Origin: Straminergon stramineum
Taxonomy: Eukaryota > Streptophyta > Bryopsida > Hypnales > Calliergonaceae
NCBI GenBank assembly: GCA_963920665.1
Contig: OY987263.1
Location: 26,400,547 to 26,464,546 of the forward strand
DNA length: 64,000 bases
Direction: 5' to 3'
A program made the translations under genes and the position numbers. Below the pieces are notes generated by a model that worked only from the letters and a program-made list of their open reading frames with translations, had not been told where the DNA came from and ran no database searches. Positions 12,964 to 23,150 of the stretch are shown here, one piece after another (the first letter of the stretch is position 1; every line of letters begins with the position of its first letter).

Positions 12964-14598
12964 CTAGCGATCTGGACACCGATCAGTCGGTAACGGATAC
13001 GCACAGAACGCGTCGTCACGCAAGCACAGGAACAGGCGTTCATACGCCGCGCCCATCGTCGCCGCCTTGAACATCATGCGTGCATACTCCACGCGCGTCT
13101 CCGCGCCCGCGGCCATCTTCTTCCTCCCGTCGCGAATGGCTTTTTCCAAAGCCGCCGTAATCGCTTCCACATTGGGCGCAAACGTGAACCCAAATTGGTT
13201 CCCGATGATCACACTCCAAGTGATGCTGGAGAATCGCGTCGCCATTAGCGCCTTCCCGCACTGGAGCGCCTCGATGAGCGTCGTGTCCAGTCCCTGCGAC
13301 CGCAGCGTCGGGTTTAGGAACACGTCCAGGGCGTTGTAGAATCCATTAAGCTCATCTGGTGGTAACCGCCCCACAGCTACGACGTTGGGCTTCCCTGGCG
13401 CCAGGCGCGCGTACCGACTCAACCAGGGTCCGGCCCCCGCGACCAGGAGGTAGACGTTGCTGTGCCTTTCTAAAATGTTCGTGAACGCATCGAAGAGCAG
13501 TGGGTGGCCTTTGTCTTTCACCAGCCGTCCCGCGACGCCGAACACCATTGTCGCGTCCGCGGGCACGTTGTACTTGCGCCGAAACGCCGCGCCTTGGTTT
13601 GAGTTCGGGTGAAACGCGTCGTCGACGCCGTTGAAGATGGTGTGCACGCGCTCCACAGGGAACTCGTAGATCGTCCGCATCACGTCCGCGACGTAGTCGC
13701 TGATCGCGATGTGGTGCCCGTAGCTATCGAACATTTTAGTCTCCTCCACGATCTTCTTCAGCCGCCCGACCAGGTTCCGCTGAAGCTCCTCGCTGGGCGG
13801 CTCCTTGGGGATGCCGTGGCGCTCCAGGGCGATGTCGCTGTGGATGCATTCCGCCGCAATGCCGTGCCATGTTGCGGCTGTGGGGGAGATTGCGTTCGCT
13901 TTCCTTGGGGCAAGGGACATGCTTTCCGTGTGCACAACGTCGAAAGGGGATCCGGAAGCGTTCAATGCGAGAAACGTCTGCCAGTAAAGCTCCTCGGCTG
14001 AATACCCAAGCTCGGATTCACGCGGCGAGCGGACGATGTGAACCTGGAGACGGTTCTCCTTGTGAAGAGTGATATTCTCGCCATTGGGGCTAGTGGTGAA
14101 GACGTGAAGCTCGTGGCCGCGGCGAGCCAAGTCATGGTACAAGGTGCTCGCATGATGCTCCATCCCACCGGGCTTCCCATCCGTCGGCCAAGTCTTCACA
14201 AAAGCCGCGATGCGCAGGCGCTGGGATCGAGCGGCACCGAAACACAGGCGGTTCCAGGCGCCTTCAAATTCACGCAAATCCCCCTCCCAGAGCTCGTCAC
14301 GCACATTCAGCTTCGCGCAAATGTTGGATCGCCGCAGCCAGGCGCTTTGCTGGCCGAGCGAAATCGCTGATGTCGAGTTGCCACTGCTATTTCCAATGGA
14401 GTATCGAATGGAAATCGCCAGAAACGAGAACCACACGATGTTCAGGAGCACGAAGGACCATTTCACGGCGTTCCCGCATGGGATCTTGGCACTGCGCTCA
14501 GATTCCCAAAGCTTCTTCAACCGAGAAGCCGGAGTGGCACTGGGACTGGCTGCTTCTAGTTTGAAGCTAGGCAACGACCCTAGCTGCCGGTGCTGCAT
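12964..14598 (-). CDS. Plant GT4-family glycosyltransferase, type II membrane protein
   Basis: A single intronless frame of 544 residues. Residues 47-64 form one hydrophobic segment after a short basic N-terminus, so a type II membrane protein with a lumenal catalytic part is expected (inference). A GT-B fold of CAZy family GT4 is indicated by the N-terminal KPGGMEHHASTLYHDLARRG block (about 142-161), by GVAGRLVKDKGHPLLFDAF (354-372) at the start of the nucleotide-sugar domain, and by LIEALQCGKALMATRF (441-456), the donor-binding region. The first Glu of the usual E-x7-E motif seems replaced (RSQGLDTTLIE). It resembles uncharacterised plant GT4 proteins of the Arabidopsis At1g75420/At1g19710 kind. 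Donor and acceptor are unknown. The start is the first ATG of the frame, and there is no better upstream choice. The gene is much richer in GC than its surroundings. Confidence 0.92.
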   Translation of the reverse strand: MQHRQLGSLPSFKLEAASPSATPASRLKKLWESERSAKIPCGNAVKWSFVLLNIVWFSFLAISIRYSIGNSSGNSTSAISLGQQSAWLRRSNICAKLNVRDELWEGDLREFEGAWNRLCFGAARSQRLRIAAFVKTWPTDGKPGGMEHHASTLYHDLARRGHELHVFTTSPNGENITLHKENRLQVHIVRSPRESELGYSAEELYWQTFLALNASGSPFDVVHTESMSLAPRKANAISPTAATWHGIAAECIHSDIALERHGIPKEPPSEELQRNLVGRLKKIVEETKMFDSYGHHIAISDYVADVMRTIYEFPVERVHTIFNGVDDAFHPNSNQGAAFRRKYNVPADATMVFGVAGRLVKDKGHPLLFDAFTNILERHSNVYLLVAGAGPWLSRYARLAPGKPNVVAVGRLPPDELNGFYNALDVFLNPTLRSQGLDTTLIEALQCGKALMATRFSSITWSVIIGNQFGFTFAPNVEAITAALEKAIRDGRKKMAAGAETRVEYARMMFKAATMGAAYERLFLCLRDDAFCAYPLPTDRCPDR

Positions 14599-15781
14599 CT
14601 CTCTAGCGCTAACTTAAATTCGTCACTAAGTGTGGTGTCGTCGCGTATTGGAGGCTTCGACACGTTGCGCGCTCTACAGTGTCTAACTCGGAGTCAACAA
14701 TACGACCTGCACTATCAAGATCTGGCCACAAAATGACGACTATTTTCCAGGCTAAACGATTGAGGACCAAGAAGACCAGGCCTTTAATCATAGACTGAAC
14801 AAATGATGGTGCCCGAGGTGACATGTTAGTGATATCCAGAGACGAACCAAACACACTCGGAGAAGGCAAGAGCTAACTTAGACCAGGTACGTGACATGTA
14901 AGGAAAATTTTGTCAGGAAGGGCTGAAGGATGCAATCTCAAGAAGAATGGTAACGTTAGGTCTAATGACTTCAGAAGATGTTGGGGTAGTTTGATGTCAC
15001 TGAGCATAGGTACCAACTACTACCTTTGATGCTTCTTGTCGGAGGTATACTCTAGGACAAATAATAACAAACAAGTAGGAAGTAAGAAGACGAGTGTCGT
15101 AAGTTTTACACACACATCAACAAAGAGTGGGTCGATCTGCTAACTCAGCAACATGGATACATGCTCCCCTGTCGGAGTGTCGGACAAATAGTAAGTGACA
15201 AGAAACAAGCTAGCGAGTAATCATTGTTGAAGCACTCTATCAACAGTGAGAGTATTCAGCGATCTCAGCAAGGGAGCGAAAGAGCGCGAGATATCAAAGC
15301 TCAAGATGGGCTGGGCTCTGAATCAACATCACTAGCAAACACACTGTAATGAGGAAGAAACTTGCTTTGGTACTCCGAGTATGGCTTTATGACCGGTTAG
15401 TGTCCGTCTCGGCCCTTAGACAGCGGCGCTCCAACTTGTCCCAGACTACCAGGAAGCACTGTATAGCACATGTGGGAAATGCATTAATTATTTGAGCTTT
15501 ATTTTCACAGAAATAGGGTTATTCTCCTGCTTGTCGACCATAAACAGCCGAAGTTCTGAACAATACATTGGTTGTCAATCGGTGCGCAGGATGAGAGTCA
15601 TGCATCATGACACCGTCCAGTACATTGATCCTCTACTATAAGCGGCTGTCGCAATTTGCACAAAGAAATTGGGTCGGAACGCAAATGACATGATTTCCTT
15701 CCAATTGTCGGTAGAACTAGATTCTAAGCGGCAGAATTTGTTTCTGGGTGAAGGAGGAGGCTAACAAGCCAGATCGGTTTT
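14599..15781. other. Upstream region of the glycosyltransferase, no further gene seen
   Basis: The first few hundred bases above 14598 should hold the promoter and 5' leader of the minus-strand glycosyltransferase. No convincing TATA box was found. The base composition is more balanced than in the transposon blocks, and no repeat was identified. Confidence 0.45.
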
Positions 15782-16772
15782 GACCAATGATCGGAAAAAA
15801 CCGGCAACTAGTTCAAAGTTAGCCGGTGGATTTGGGAAAAAAAATGGTTGCATTTTGAAATTAAAGGATGTGAAACCGGGAAGAAATTTTTAGAATTGGA
15901 AATCAACCAGTGCCACCCAAAATTTGGAGGATATTTGACCGCTTCCTTAAAATATTTGGGGGATTTTAGTTGCCTTGCCAAAAATATTATCGACGAATAC
16001 CCGACTAATGAAGGTCTATTGCCACTGGATATCAACCTTTGCACTTGTGACAAAGGACCCAGTTTGAAATTCTCATTATTGAAAAATGAAAAAAAATGGA
16101 AAAAAAAATTAGAAACCTTACCTATTCCTAGCTCACAGAGTTGCGGCTCACCACCTCGTAGTAGCACAAGGCACCTCTTGAAGTTGCTAGAGGAAAAAAT
16201 TCAAAATCCTATGACAACATCCAATTTTGACAGTGTCATGCAATTGGCCTTGGAAGGATCTAACAAAGACTATGACAACATAATAGACAAGGCCATTGTC
16301 TTGTGGAAGAATTCTTCTAAGTTTCACCATTTATATGCAAATCCTAAGCCGTACCTTATAGGGACAGCAAAAGAAATATTTGAAAAACGTGAAATGGGTA
16401 TTTTCTAAATTCTTTTGATTTCATGCAACCTTTTCATAACCATCCTCAACTCTATATTGCATGGGTTGGGAGGATCCTTGGCCTTCAAGTGGTGAAGGGC
16501 TTTGCCAAGTTCAATTCCTACTAAGGATGCAATATTAATTAGCATTTTCATTTTTCATTTTCTTTTCTATATTTTATACAAATTTTGCAATTTAGCCGGT
16601 GCCAATTTCCATTTGGAGGAAATTTGCCGGTGAGAAATTGAAATTGGAGGAAATAAACCGGTACTTTTTGTGATTCAAAGGATGTAACCGGTGCCCATTG
16701 AAAAAAACCCGGTTCATTTTCGTGGAAGGAGGAAATCAGCTGGAGGACCTCGAAAAATTTCCCGAACACTGG
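15782..16772 (+). mobile_element. Possible small DNA element with CCGGT modules and one ORF
   Basis: The left edge CCAATGATCGGAAA (about 15784) is mirrored by TTTCCCGAACACTGG (about 16757-16771), and the right edge recurs inverted at 31065-31148, so this is repeated DNA. The right part (16590-16720) carries at least four imperfect modules containing CCGGT followed by A/G-rich text such as TTGGAGGAAAT. Target duplications were not found. Inside lies a 186-residue plus-strand frame (15848-16408). Confidence 0.45.
15848..16408 (+). CDS. Unrecognised 186-residue ORF
   Basis: An uninterrupted frame from the first ATG, unusually long for this AT-rich DNA. The middle is Lys-rich (LLKNEKKWKKKLETLP), followed by a Ser-rich turn (SSQSCGSPPRSSTRH), and the C-terminal half looks helical. 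There is no signal peptide or membrane segment, and no family was recognised. It sits inside a possible transposable element and may be a captured exon or an accessory protein. It could also be chance; comparing substitution patterns across other copies would tell. Confidence 0.35.
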   Translation: MHFEIKGCETGKKFLELEINQCHPKFGGYLTASLKYLGDFSCLAKNIIDEYPTNEGLLPLDINLCTCDKGPSLKFSLLKNEKKWKKKLETLPIPSSQSCGSPPRSSTRHLLKLLEEKIQNPMTTSNFDSVMQLALEGSNKDYDNIIDKAIVLWKNSSKFHHLYANPKPYLIGTAKEIFEKREMGIF

Positions 16773-17309
16773 TGCACACTGAGAGCTTTCCAGCTTCCAC
16801 TTGAAGATGCGGTAATGGGGTCCCTGATGCCTGCTGCCGGAAAATGCTTTCCGCATGCGGAGAGCCGATGTCTTGTCTGTTTATAGCATTGAGCATTGAA
16901 GTACAGAACGAAAAGAATCCTGGTGGCTGGTGTGGACTATCGTGCGCAGAAACTTAATTATGGTTGATGACTCTAGAGTCGAGAGCTGCTGGACTGCAGA
17001 GAGAGAGGAACCCCAACCATTTTAAAGTCAATTGCACCAACTTTGAGGACCGGCCAGCTCTGAGTTTCGTGCATGTTTTCGTCTTTCAACCTTCATATCT
17101 CACAAGGAGCTTTTGCGAATAACAAATCTTACACCCTGACTGTACCAAAATCTGCGGTCACAAGGAATACCATCAGGGCTTTTTTTTTGGCGAAATTTTG
17201 CCAGATTTGTCAGAATCTGACCACTATGAATCTGTCCCTCCAAAATCTGGCCTATGCAGTGAAGCCAACACAGGGGACACTAATCCAAAAAAAAAGTCCG
17301 GAATACCAC
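16773..17309. other. Intergenic stretch, nothing recognised
   Basis: No gene was supported. A short plus-strand frame near 17073-17447 runs into the hairpin that follows and is probably chance. Confidence 0.4.
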
Positions 17310-17530
17310 CAAGATAGACAAACTCATTATCAACCCTTGACTCAATACCATCCAAATGTAGGGCCCTCATGGATTGAAGGACGAGAATTTATGATAGTAG
17401 TATATGCCTTAACTCACATTAACTTTACAATTAGACATGTATTATAGTTTTACATTCTCACTCTAGAATCAATGAAGACCCTACATTTGGGTGGTATTGG
17501 ATCAAGGGGTGGTATTGGGTAAAGCTACCT
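17310..17530. repeat. Hairpin-forming inverted repeat (MITE-like)
   Basis: 17324-17376 and 17470-17522 are imperfect inverted copies sharing CAATACCA, CCAAATGTAGGG and CAACCCTTGA/TCAAGGGG. The spacer is about 90 bp. No target duplication was established. Confidence 0.75.
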
Positions 17531-17850
17531 TATTCACATTACTTGAAGGGGAATATTGCACTATAGTTTGTATTTTTGGTAAACTTCTTTAGAATTGACT
17601 AGTAAGCAATTGTCACAGGGAAATTGCTTAGGGTAACACAATGTCACAAGGGGCTCATAATATATTTCGTGTCATGTAAAAGGTCAGGAAACCAATCTTA
17701 CACTTCATGCCACATTGTGTAGTCACAAGGAATACCTCTATTCACACTACCCAAAGAGGAATATAGTTTGCATTTTTGGTATATACCTTCATAATTGATT
17801 AGTAAATGAGTGTCTTAGGGATAATGCTTGGGAAAACACAATGTGACTAT
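17527..17850. repeat. Direct repeat of ~120 bp, period about 210 bp
   Basis: 17527-17645 and 17737-17850 share, in order, ATTCACA, GGAATAT, TATAGTTTG, ATTTTTGGTA, TTGA(C/T)TAGTAA and AACACAATGT. This is a local tandem duplication of non-coding DNA. Confidence 0.8.
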
Positions 17851-19338
17851 TAAAGGAAAAAACCTTATATATAAACACTCTCAAGACTCAAAGGAAAAAT
17901 TCTTGCACATATCGACATTGATTTGTTGCATTCCATATAGTTTGCCATTACCAAGTGTATCTATATAAATACACCATTACTTGCATCGTTGAGAAACAAA
18001 AGCTAAGAGACTAATTGGTTCCTCTATGGTTACATTGATGGCTCATTTGAATGTCATGATGATGATGCTTGAGAAGCACATGGCAACACCCTGCTCATCC
18101 TCAAGGAGAGTATATTTGTCACACTCCACTCTCTTCATTGAGGCTTTTTTCACATGTTTTGTAATTGATTTCCCTTCATTACAAAAAAAAATCAGCCCTT
18201 GAGAGGGCCATTTGATTTCATGCAAATGTGCAAATGAAGAAAAAATCAACCTAGACCTTATCACAATGAATCTTGTCAATTTGTGTTAGCTTGTGTGCCT
18301 CGTTGGATTGACTATTAAAAAATATTATTTATTTCTTTATTTTAAATCATTTTTTATTTCACTATATTTGCACATCAGTTGAAAGTCAAACAACCCTCTA
18401 CAGGACCTAAAAGTAGTGTCAATATACTACTCATTTCCCTGAAAAATCTAGAAAAGTTTCAGATAAAATCAAAGCCCCGCTTTACTTAGTGAGATAACTA
18501 CACTCAAAGAACCTTATTCTAGAGTGAAGCATGGCTACAACTGGGCAGATTACTCACACTATACGAATAGATCCAACTTGCGCACTAGCACAAATCTACT
18601 TGCACTACATCACTTAGGACCCAAAGACCAAAGGGCTCTTATCAAAGTAGCCATAGCTGAATCTAGAAAGTAGATCACACTATGCTGCTGTACATCATTT
18701 TATTTTCTCTAATGTGTGATTCCCTTTGTATTTTGTAATTGTTTTCCCTTTGAAGTTCAATGATTCCCTTTCAAGTTCTACAGGAATGTTGCAAAACTCT
18801 CAATTACTTGTTGTCATTGTTGTTGTTGTTTCTTAGAAGGGAAGTTTATCAATTTTCTCTAGAGGGAATTTTCTCAAAGCTCCATGTGTCTCTTAATCCA
18901 CGACTCCAATCACTTGAATTGATGGAAGATTTAAGTTTATTACAAGACAAAGTGGTCTTCTAGAGTAAGATTCAACTCCTTGATTTATCAATGGCAAGAA
19001 CAAAAGATGAAACAAGGCCAAGTGGTTTGAACTTCTTGATTTATCAATGACAAGAATGCTTCTACAAAGAGCTCGAACCACTTGACCATAAAGAGAGATC
19101 CATCTCCAAAGAAGGTCTCCTCACCCCCGAGCCCCATCTTATATACTAGAGACTATCAATAAAGACTATTAGTCTTTAAAATAGACTAAGACTTCTTTTC
19201 TATCTTTAGCTTTCTATCCTTCATTCTATCTAGAATCATCCACTAAAATAAAAGTCTTAGTTGTACTTCTCTAAATCATATCTCATCTAAATCATATCTT
19301 ATCCAATCTATTTCTTATCCACATCCTGATAATTTTCA
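17851..19338. other. Intergenic stretch with small local duplications
   Basis: No gene was recognised. Near 18970-19060 the phrase CTTGATTTATCAATG(G/A)CAAGAA occurs twice, about 57 bp apart. Confidence 0.45.
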
Positions 19339-19595
19339 TCTTGGAGTTGTTTAACTCCAAGTTCCAATACACATGTCTTCCTCTAGAAATTGTCTAACTT
19401 CATGCACTAGTCATCTAAGTGGAGTTGTCTAACTCCACTATATAAATCCATCATTCGGAGATATCTATCTTCAAGCACTCTAGTGCCCTTCTCTTCCAAT
19501 TGGATTTATCTAACTCCAGCACACAAATCCACCATCTAGAGAAATCTATCTCAAGGCAATCTTTGCTTGTCTACTAGAGCACATTTCATCATAGA
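19339..19595. repeat. ~40-bp tandem repeat with small palindromic cores
   Basis: About six degenerate units of 37-43 bp, each carrying a core like GGAGTTGTCTAACTCC, GGATTTATCTAACTCC or GGAGATATCTATCTTC. The cores are short dyads (GGAGTT...AACTCC). Spacers share ATAAATCCA(T/C)CAT and GCAC phrases. Confidence 0.7.
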
Positions 19596-19600
19596 TTAGT

Positions 19601-20725
19601 GGGTGATTACAAGAAACACTTCACGTTTATGGCTCAAAAACCCGATTTTTGGCTATAGGATTGGAAGTACTACGGACTACCAGGATTGTTTTGTCAAACG
19701 CATTTTGGGGCTTGGGTGTTGAGTTGTTCGTTTGACATTACGTGTCATATAAGACAAGTGTCACATATACTAGACAATTTTGTCGCATAAGGCCTTATCC
19801 TAGCAGCAAAAACAATTTGAAATCTCCCTTTATTTATGATCCATAATTTAGAATGTAATAAGTGATTATTAAATTGAGACACTTCAATGAAATGAAACTC
19901 AAATATGTTGAGATTGGAAATAGAAAGTGCTTTATTTGAAAGTCAATCTTAGAGTTGACTATATTACACGGACAAGGGGGTCTACTTGACATGTTGGACA
20001 TTGTGTTCATCATGTAGTCGAGTTGTTCGGGCGAACAACCATGTGGACTACTATTAATTTCGCGCGTCACACTGCATCTACAAATCTCAACCGTCCATTT
20101 CGAGCGCCTGCAGATCTTAACCGTTGATTCAGTACTATATAGTACTATGTAGTACTATAGACTACTATGTAGTACTATAGAAGCCACTGGTAGCATAAAA
20201 TAACAGAAAAGGGGTCTATGGACCTTTTCATTTTTAGTAATTCAAAAAAAATTCAAAAATTCCCCCCCAAAAGCCATTTTGGTAGACAAGCTTGCTCTCA
20301 CATTGCACCAAAAATTTCTTCAAAATTTTTTTCTGTGCCTAAAAAATGTGCGCGAACAACAGTCACTTTGGCCTCATGTAGACACCTCATGAAAAGTTTT
20401 TTTGCAAAGAAATCTTCGTCTCTCATTGGAACACAAGTACAACTCCATCTTCTCCAATTTGTGGCTTCCAATTCGCATTTTTGGGTACAACTTTGGCTCA
20501 AAACCCCCCAAAATGGCCAAGGTAGATACCCAATTGGGGGCACTTTAAAAATAGTAAATTAATTTTTTTTAAAACCAAAAAATAAATAATGTGTGAAACT
20601 TTTATGTGTACCTTCATTCCAAATTTCAAGACAAACAGACTTACGATGCAAAAGTTATGACAATAAAAAAACATATCCAAGGGCAAGGGGACAAAAAATA
20701 GGACAAGTGTTTCTTGCAATCACCC
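19601..20725. mobile_element. DNA transposon with 21-bp TIRs and TAGT duplication
   Basis: The left terminus starts GGGTGATTACAAGAAACACT (19601), and the right terminus (20705-20725) is its inverted copy with one mismatch. Both sides are flanked by TAGT (19597-19600 and 20726-20729). The element is 1125 bp, includes an AGTACTATGT-type simple repeat near 20130-20180, and has frames of about 80-115 codons on both strands near 20218-20562 that match nothing recognised. It is probably non-autonomous. The superfamily was not recognised from its ends. Confidence 0.82.
20130..20182. repeat. Short tandem AGTACTAT(A/G)T repeat
   Basis: About five imperfect units built from AGTACTAT and TAGACTACTATGT, lying inside the 19601-20725 element. 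Confidence 0.8.
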
Positions 20726-21015
20726 TAGTTTATCCATCAAAAGCCATGGTATGAAGATCATGACACAATCATTATAAATTCTTTCATCTATCAATGCATT
20801 CATCCATCAAAGGGTTGTGACAAGGGTCATGACAAATGACTTTGCAATTAGCTCTATTTGTATGGGTTGGTGTGAATGGAAGGTTTGAACTACATATTCA
20901 CTACATTCTATCCTACCTATTGACTACATTTGGAGCATTGCTTTCTTTTATTGTATTTCGGGAAAAAAGTGACAGTGAGTATTGATTTTAGAAGGATGCC
21001 ACTCGGACCCTAAGT

Positions 21016-21410
21016 GTCTAATGGATGATAGAAAATCCTCCTAAGTAAGACAGAAGTACAATTGTTCATCCTTGAAATTTTGTGTGAAAAGCAAAGGTCT
21101 TGCATAGTAGTAGTTTGACTTCCAATGAGTGTTGTTAAGTTTCTCTACGCAAATGATTCTCACAAGACCTAAAAAGTTGATTTCCATTGTGATCAAGCCA
21201 TCCTTCTAGGATTAACCCTTGAACGCCAAGTTGGTGACTGTGGAAATCATGGCTTTTGGAACCGTGTGACATCATCTACTTCAAGAAAATAAAATATCCA
21301 TTGGAGGTCAAACTACTGTAGAAGATCTTCCCTTTCCACCCCTAACTCCAAGGATGAATAGTTGCACTTTTGTCCTACACAGGAGAATTCCTTGTTGTCA
21401 ATCATTAGAC
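21016..21410. mobile_element. Palindromic MITE, family B copy 1
   Basis: The ends are inverted copies (GTCTAATG at 21016 and CATTAGAC at 21410), and the complementarity continues inward over most of each half, for example CAATTGTTCATCCTTG against CAAGGATGAATAGTTG. It belongs with 42079-42478 (full length) and 38524-38745 (half). No coding sequence. Confidence 0.85.
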
Positions 21411-21768
21411 AAAAAACATTCTCCGTGTTCTTTAGGGGTTAAGAGGAGTCACATACAATTCAAAAGGGACTCCATTCAATGCCAATTAGCCAAGGCCGGT
21501 GAACCAACAATCCCCAAATTGGCTAAATTTTGCTCAATTACTACTTAATTTCTCCATGCCCTCAATATTAAATTCAAAAAAATCTTCCTAAAATGAACAT
21601 TTGGCTAATTTTCGTGAACCTGTTCTAGGATCAGTACAATGAACTGGGGAATTGCCCCCCTCAGTTGTTGCATGGATGGATGAGGAGGTGGCGGCAATGA
21701 GGATCTCTCGTGCCCGGCTATTCCCCGACCCCCTTTATCAAATTGCTCAATCGTTTTTTTGTTGATCT
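21411..21768. other. Intergenic stretch before the copia element
   Basis: No gene was recognised. The last five bases before the LTR (21769-21773, AGTTG) are the copia target site. Confidence 0.5.
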
Positions 21769-21773
21769 AGTTG

Positions 21774-21974
21774 TATTGGAAACAAACAAAGATAGAGTTA
21801 GGGTTACATCTTTAGTGTCTTGGATGATACTCATCCATGATCAACTGTTAGGTTAGACTCAACATCACCTGCACTGTATAAATCCCAAGAACTTCTCCTA
21901 GCTGATCATCTTGTTGTATTACAGATGTTAGTTTGTTGTAAAATTGAAACATTGTGCACTTATGTTTTCTAACA
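21774..21974 (+). repeat. 5' LTR of the copia element
   Basis: 201 bp, ending TTTCTAACA. The start is TATTGGAAAC where the partner LTR has TGTTGGAAAT, so the canonical TG has mutated to TA. A TATAAATCCCA box near 21877 is the likely promoter. Confidence 0.95.
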
Positions 21975-21987
21975 TGGTATCAGAGCC
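21975..21987 (+). promoter_or_regulatory. Primer binding site (initiator tRNA-Met)
   Basis: TGGTATCAGAGCC directly follows the 5' LTR and is complementary to the 3' end of plant initiator methionine tRNA, the standard primer of plant copia elements. Confidence 0.95.
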
Positions 21988-22189
21988 AGAGCTCTGAGAT
22001 TCTCATGACAGGCATAGCTTAGTCGATCCACTTGAGGGAAGAGCTTTGTATCTGTTTCTGATTCCTCGCAGTTTCAGATCAAACAGTGTCGCATCAGATT
22101 AGCTCGATTGTTTTTTGTTTTTTTTGTTTTTCCATCCTTGTTTACTCTAGCTGCTATTAGATACTTATTTTCGCACTGACCTTGTAGCA

Positions 22190-23150
22190 ATGGATCCTAA
22201 CGTCAAGGATGTTCCGGAATCCATGAAGTTAGCCGGTCCCTCCAACTATATCATTTGGAGCTACAAAGTAAAAATGATTCTCATGCAGGAGGGACTATGG
22301 CATTATGTCGACGCACCTATGATGAGTGATCCAACCTTTGATAGTGCCGCCTCATCGGACGAGGGAGTAACAATCAACATGATGTAGACTGATGGAGCAT
22401 CGAACACAGCCACAATACGGGTACCTACAGCAGCTCAATATGACACCAACCGCGAGTTGGAACTTTGATCTCATGCCGACCGACTTATCATTTTTTTGGT
22501 ACGAGATTCCATCCTTCTCAGTATCATCCACCTCACTGATCCACATGATATCTGGCATAGACTTAGAAATATGTGTGATGTACAAAGTTCCTCCAGGCGG
22601 TTGTCTCTCAAAGAACAATTCTATTTGCTCAAACTGGGAGAAGGCAAAGGTACAAGGGAACACCTCTAGGAGATCAATATGTTAGTCACCCAACTAGCCA
22701 ATCTAGGCATAACCATTTTAGACGAAGACCTTGTAGACCTTACGCTAAACAGTCTTCCCAAAAGTTGGTCCACGTTCCGACAAATCTAGAAGGGATAAGA
22801 GCAAACACTGAACTTCCTTGAACTTGAAGGTCTACTCCTACAAGAAGAGATCAACCGTAATTTAGAGAAACAACGAGACAAGGTAGAAGACATTAATCTC
22901 CTCAGCACAAGCAGAGGACGAGGGATCCAACATGGCGACCCATCTCGTGGCCGCTCCAACCGCAGTCGAGGGACAATCACCGATGCCCACTCGACCACTT
23001 CACAGCCTCCGACGTATCCACAGACGGATAGGCAAGTTCACAACCCCATTTATTGTCACAAGTGTGGCAAACCCAACTATTACGCCTAGGATTGTGTCTG
23101 GATAGCACTTAAAGAGAAAATCAAAGACATGTAGATACAAATGGAGAACA
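22190..23150 (+). pseudogene. copia gag region (broken)
   Basis: The frame opens with ATG at 22190 and a gag-like start (KLAGPSNYIIWSYKVKMILMQ, residues about 13-33, typical of UBN2/DUF4219 gag proteins). It meets a TAG at 22386 and continues in shifted frames. A CCHC-like zinc knuckle (CHKCGKPN, about 23055-23098) has Tyr where His is expected and a stop codon before its last Cys. These lesions abolish a functional nucleocapsid. Confidence 0.85.

Noticed and set aside
13067..14564. Long open frames on the plus strand and in other frames over the glycosyltransferase
   Set aside because: They are shadows of the GC-rich gene on the minus strand; they match no family and overlap a well-supported protein.
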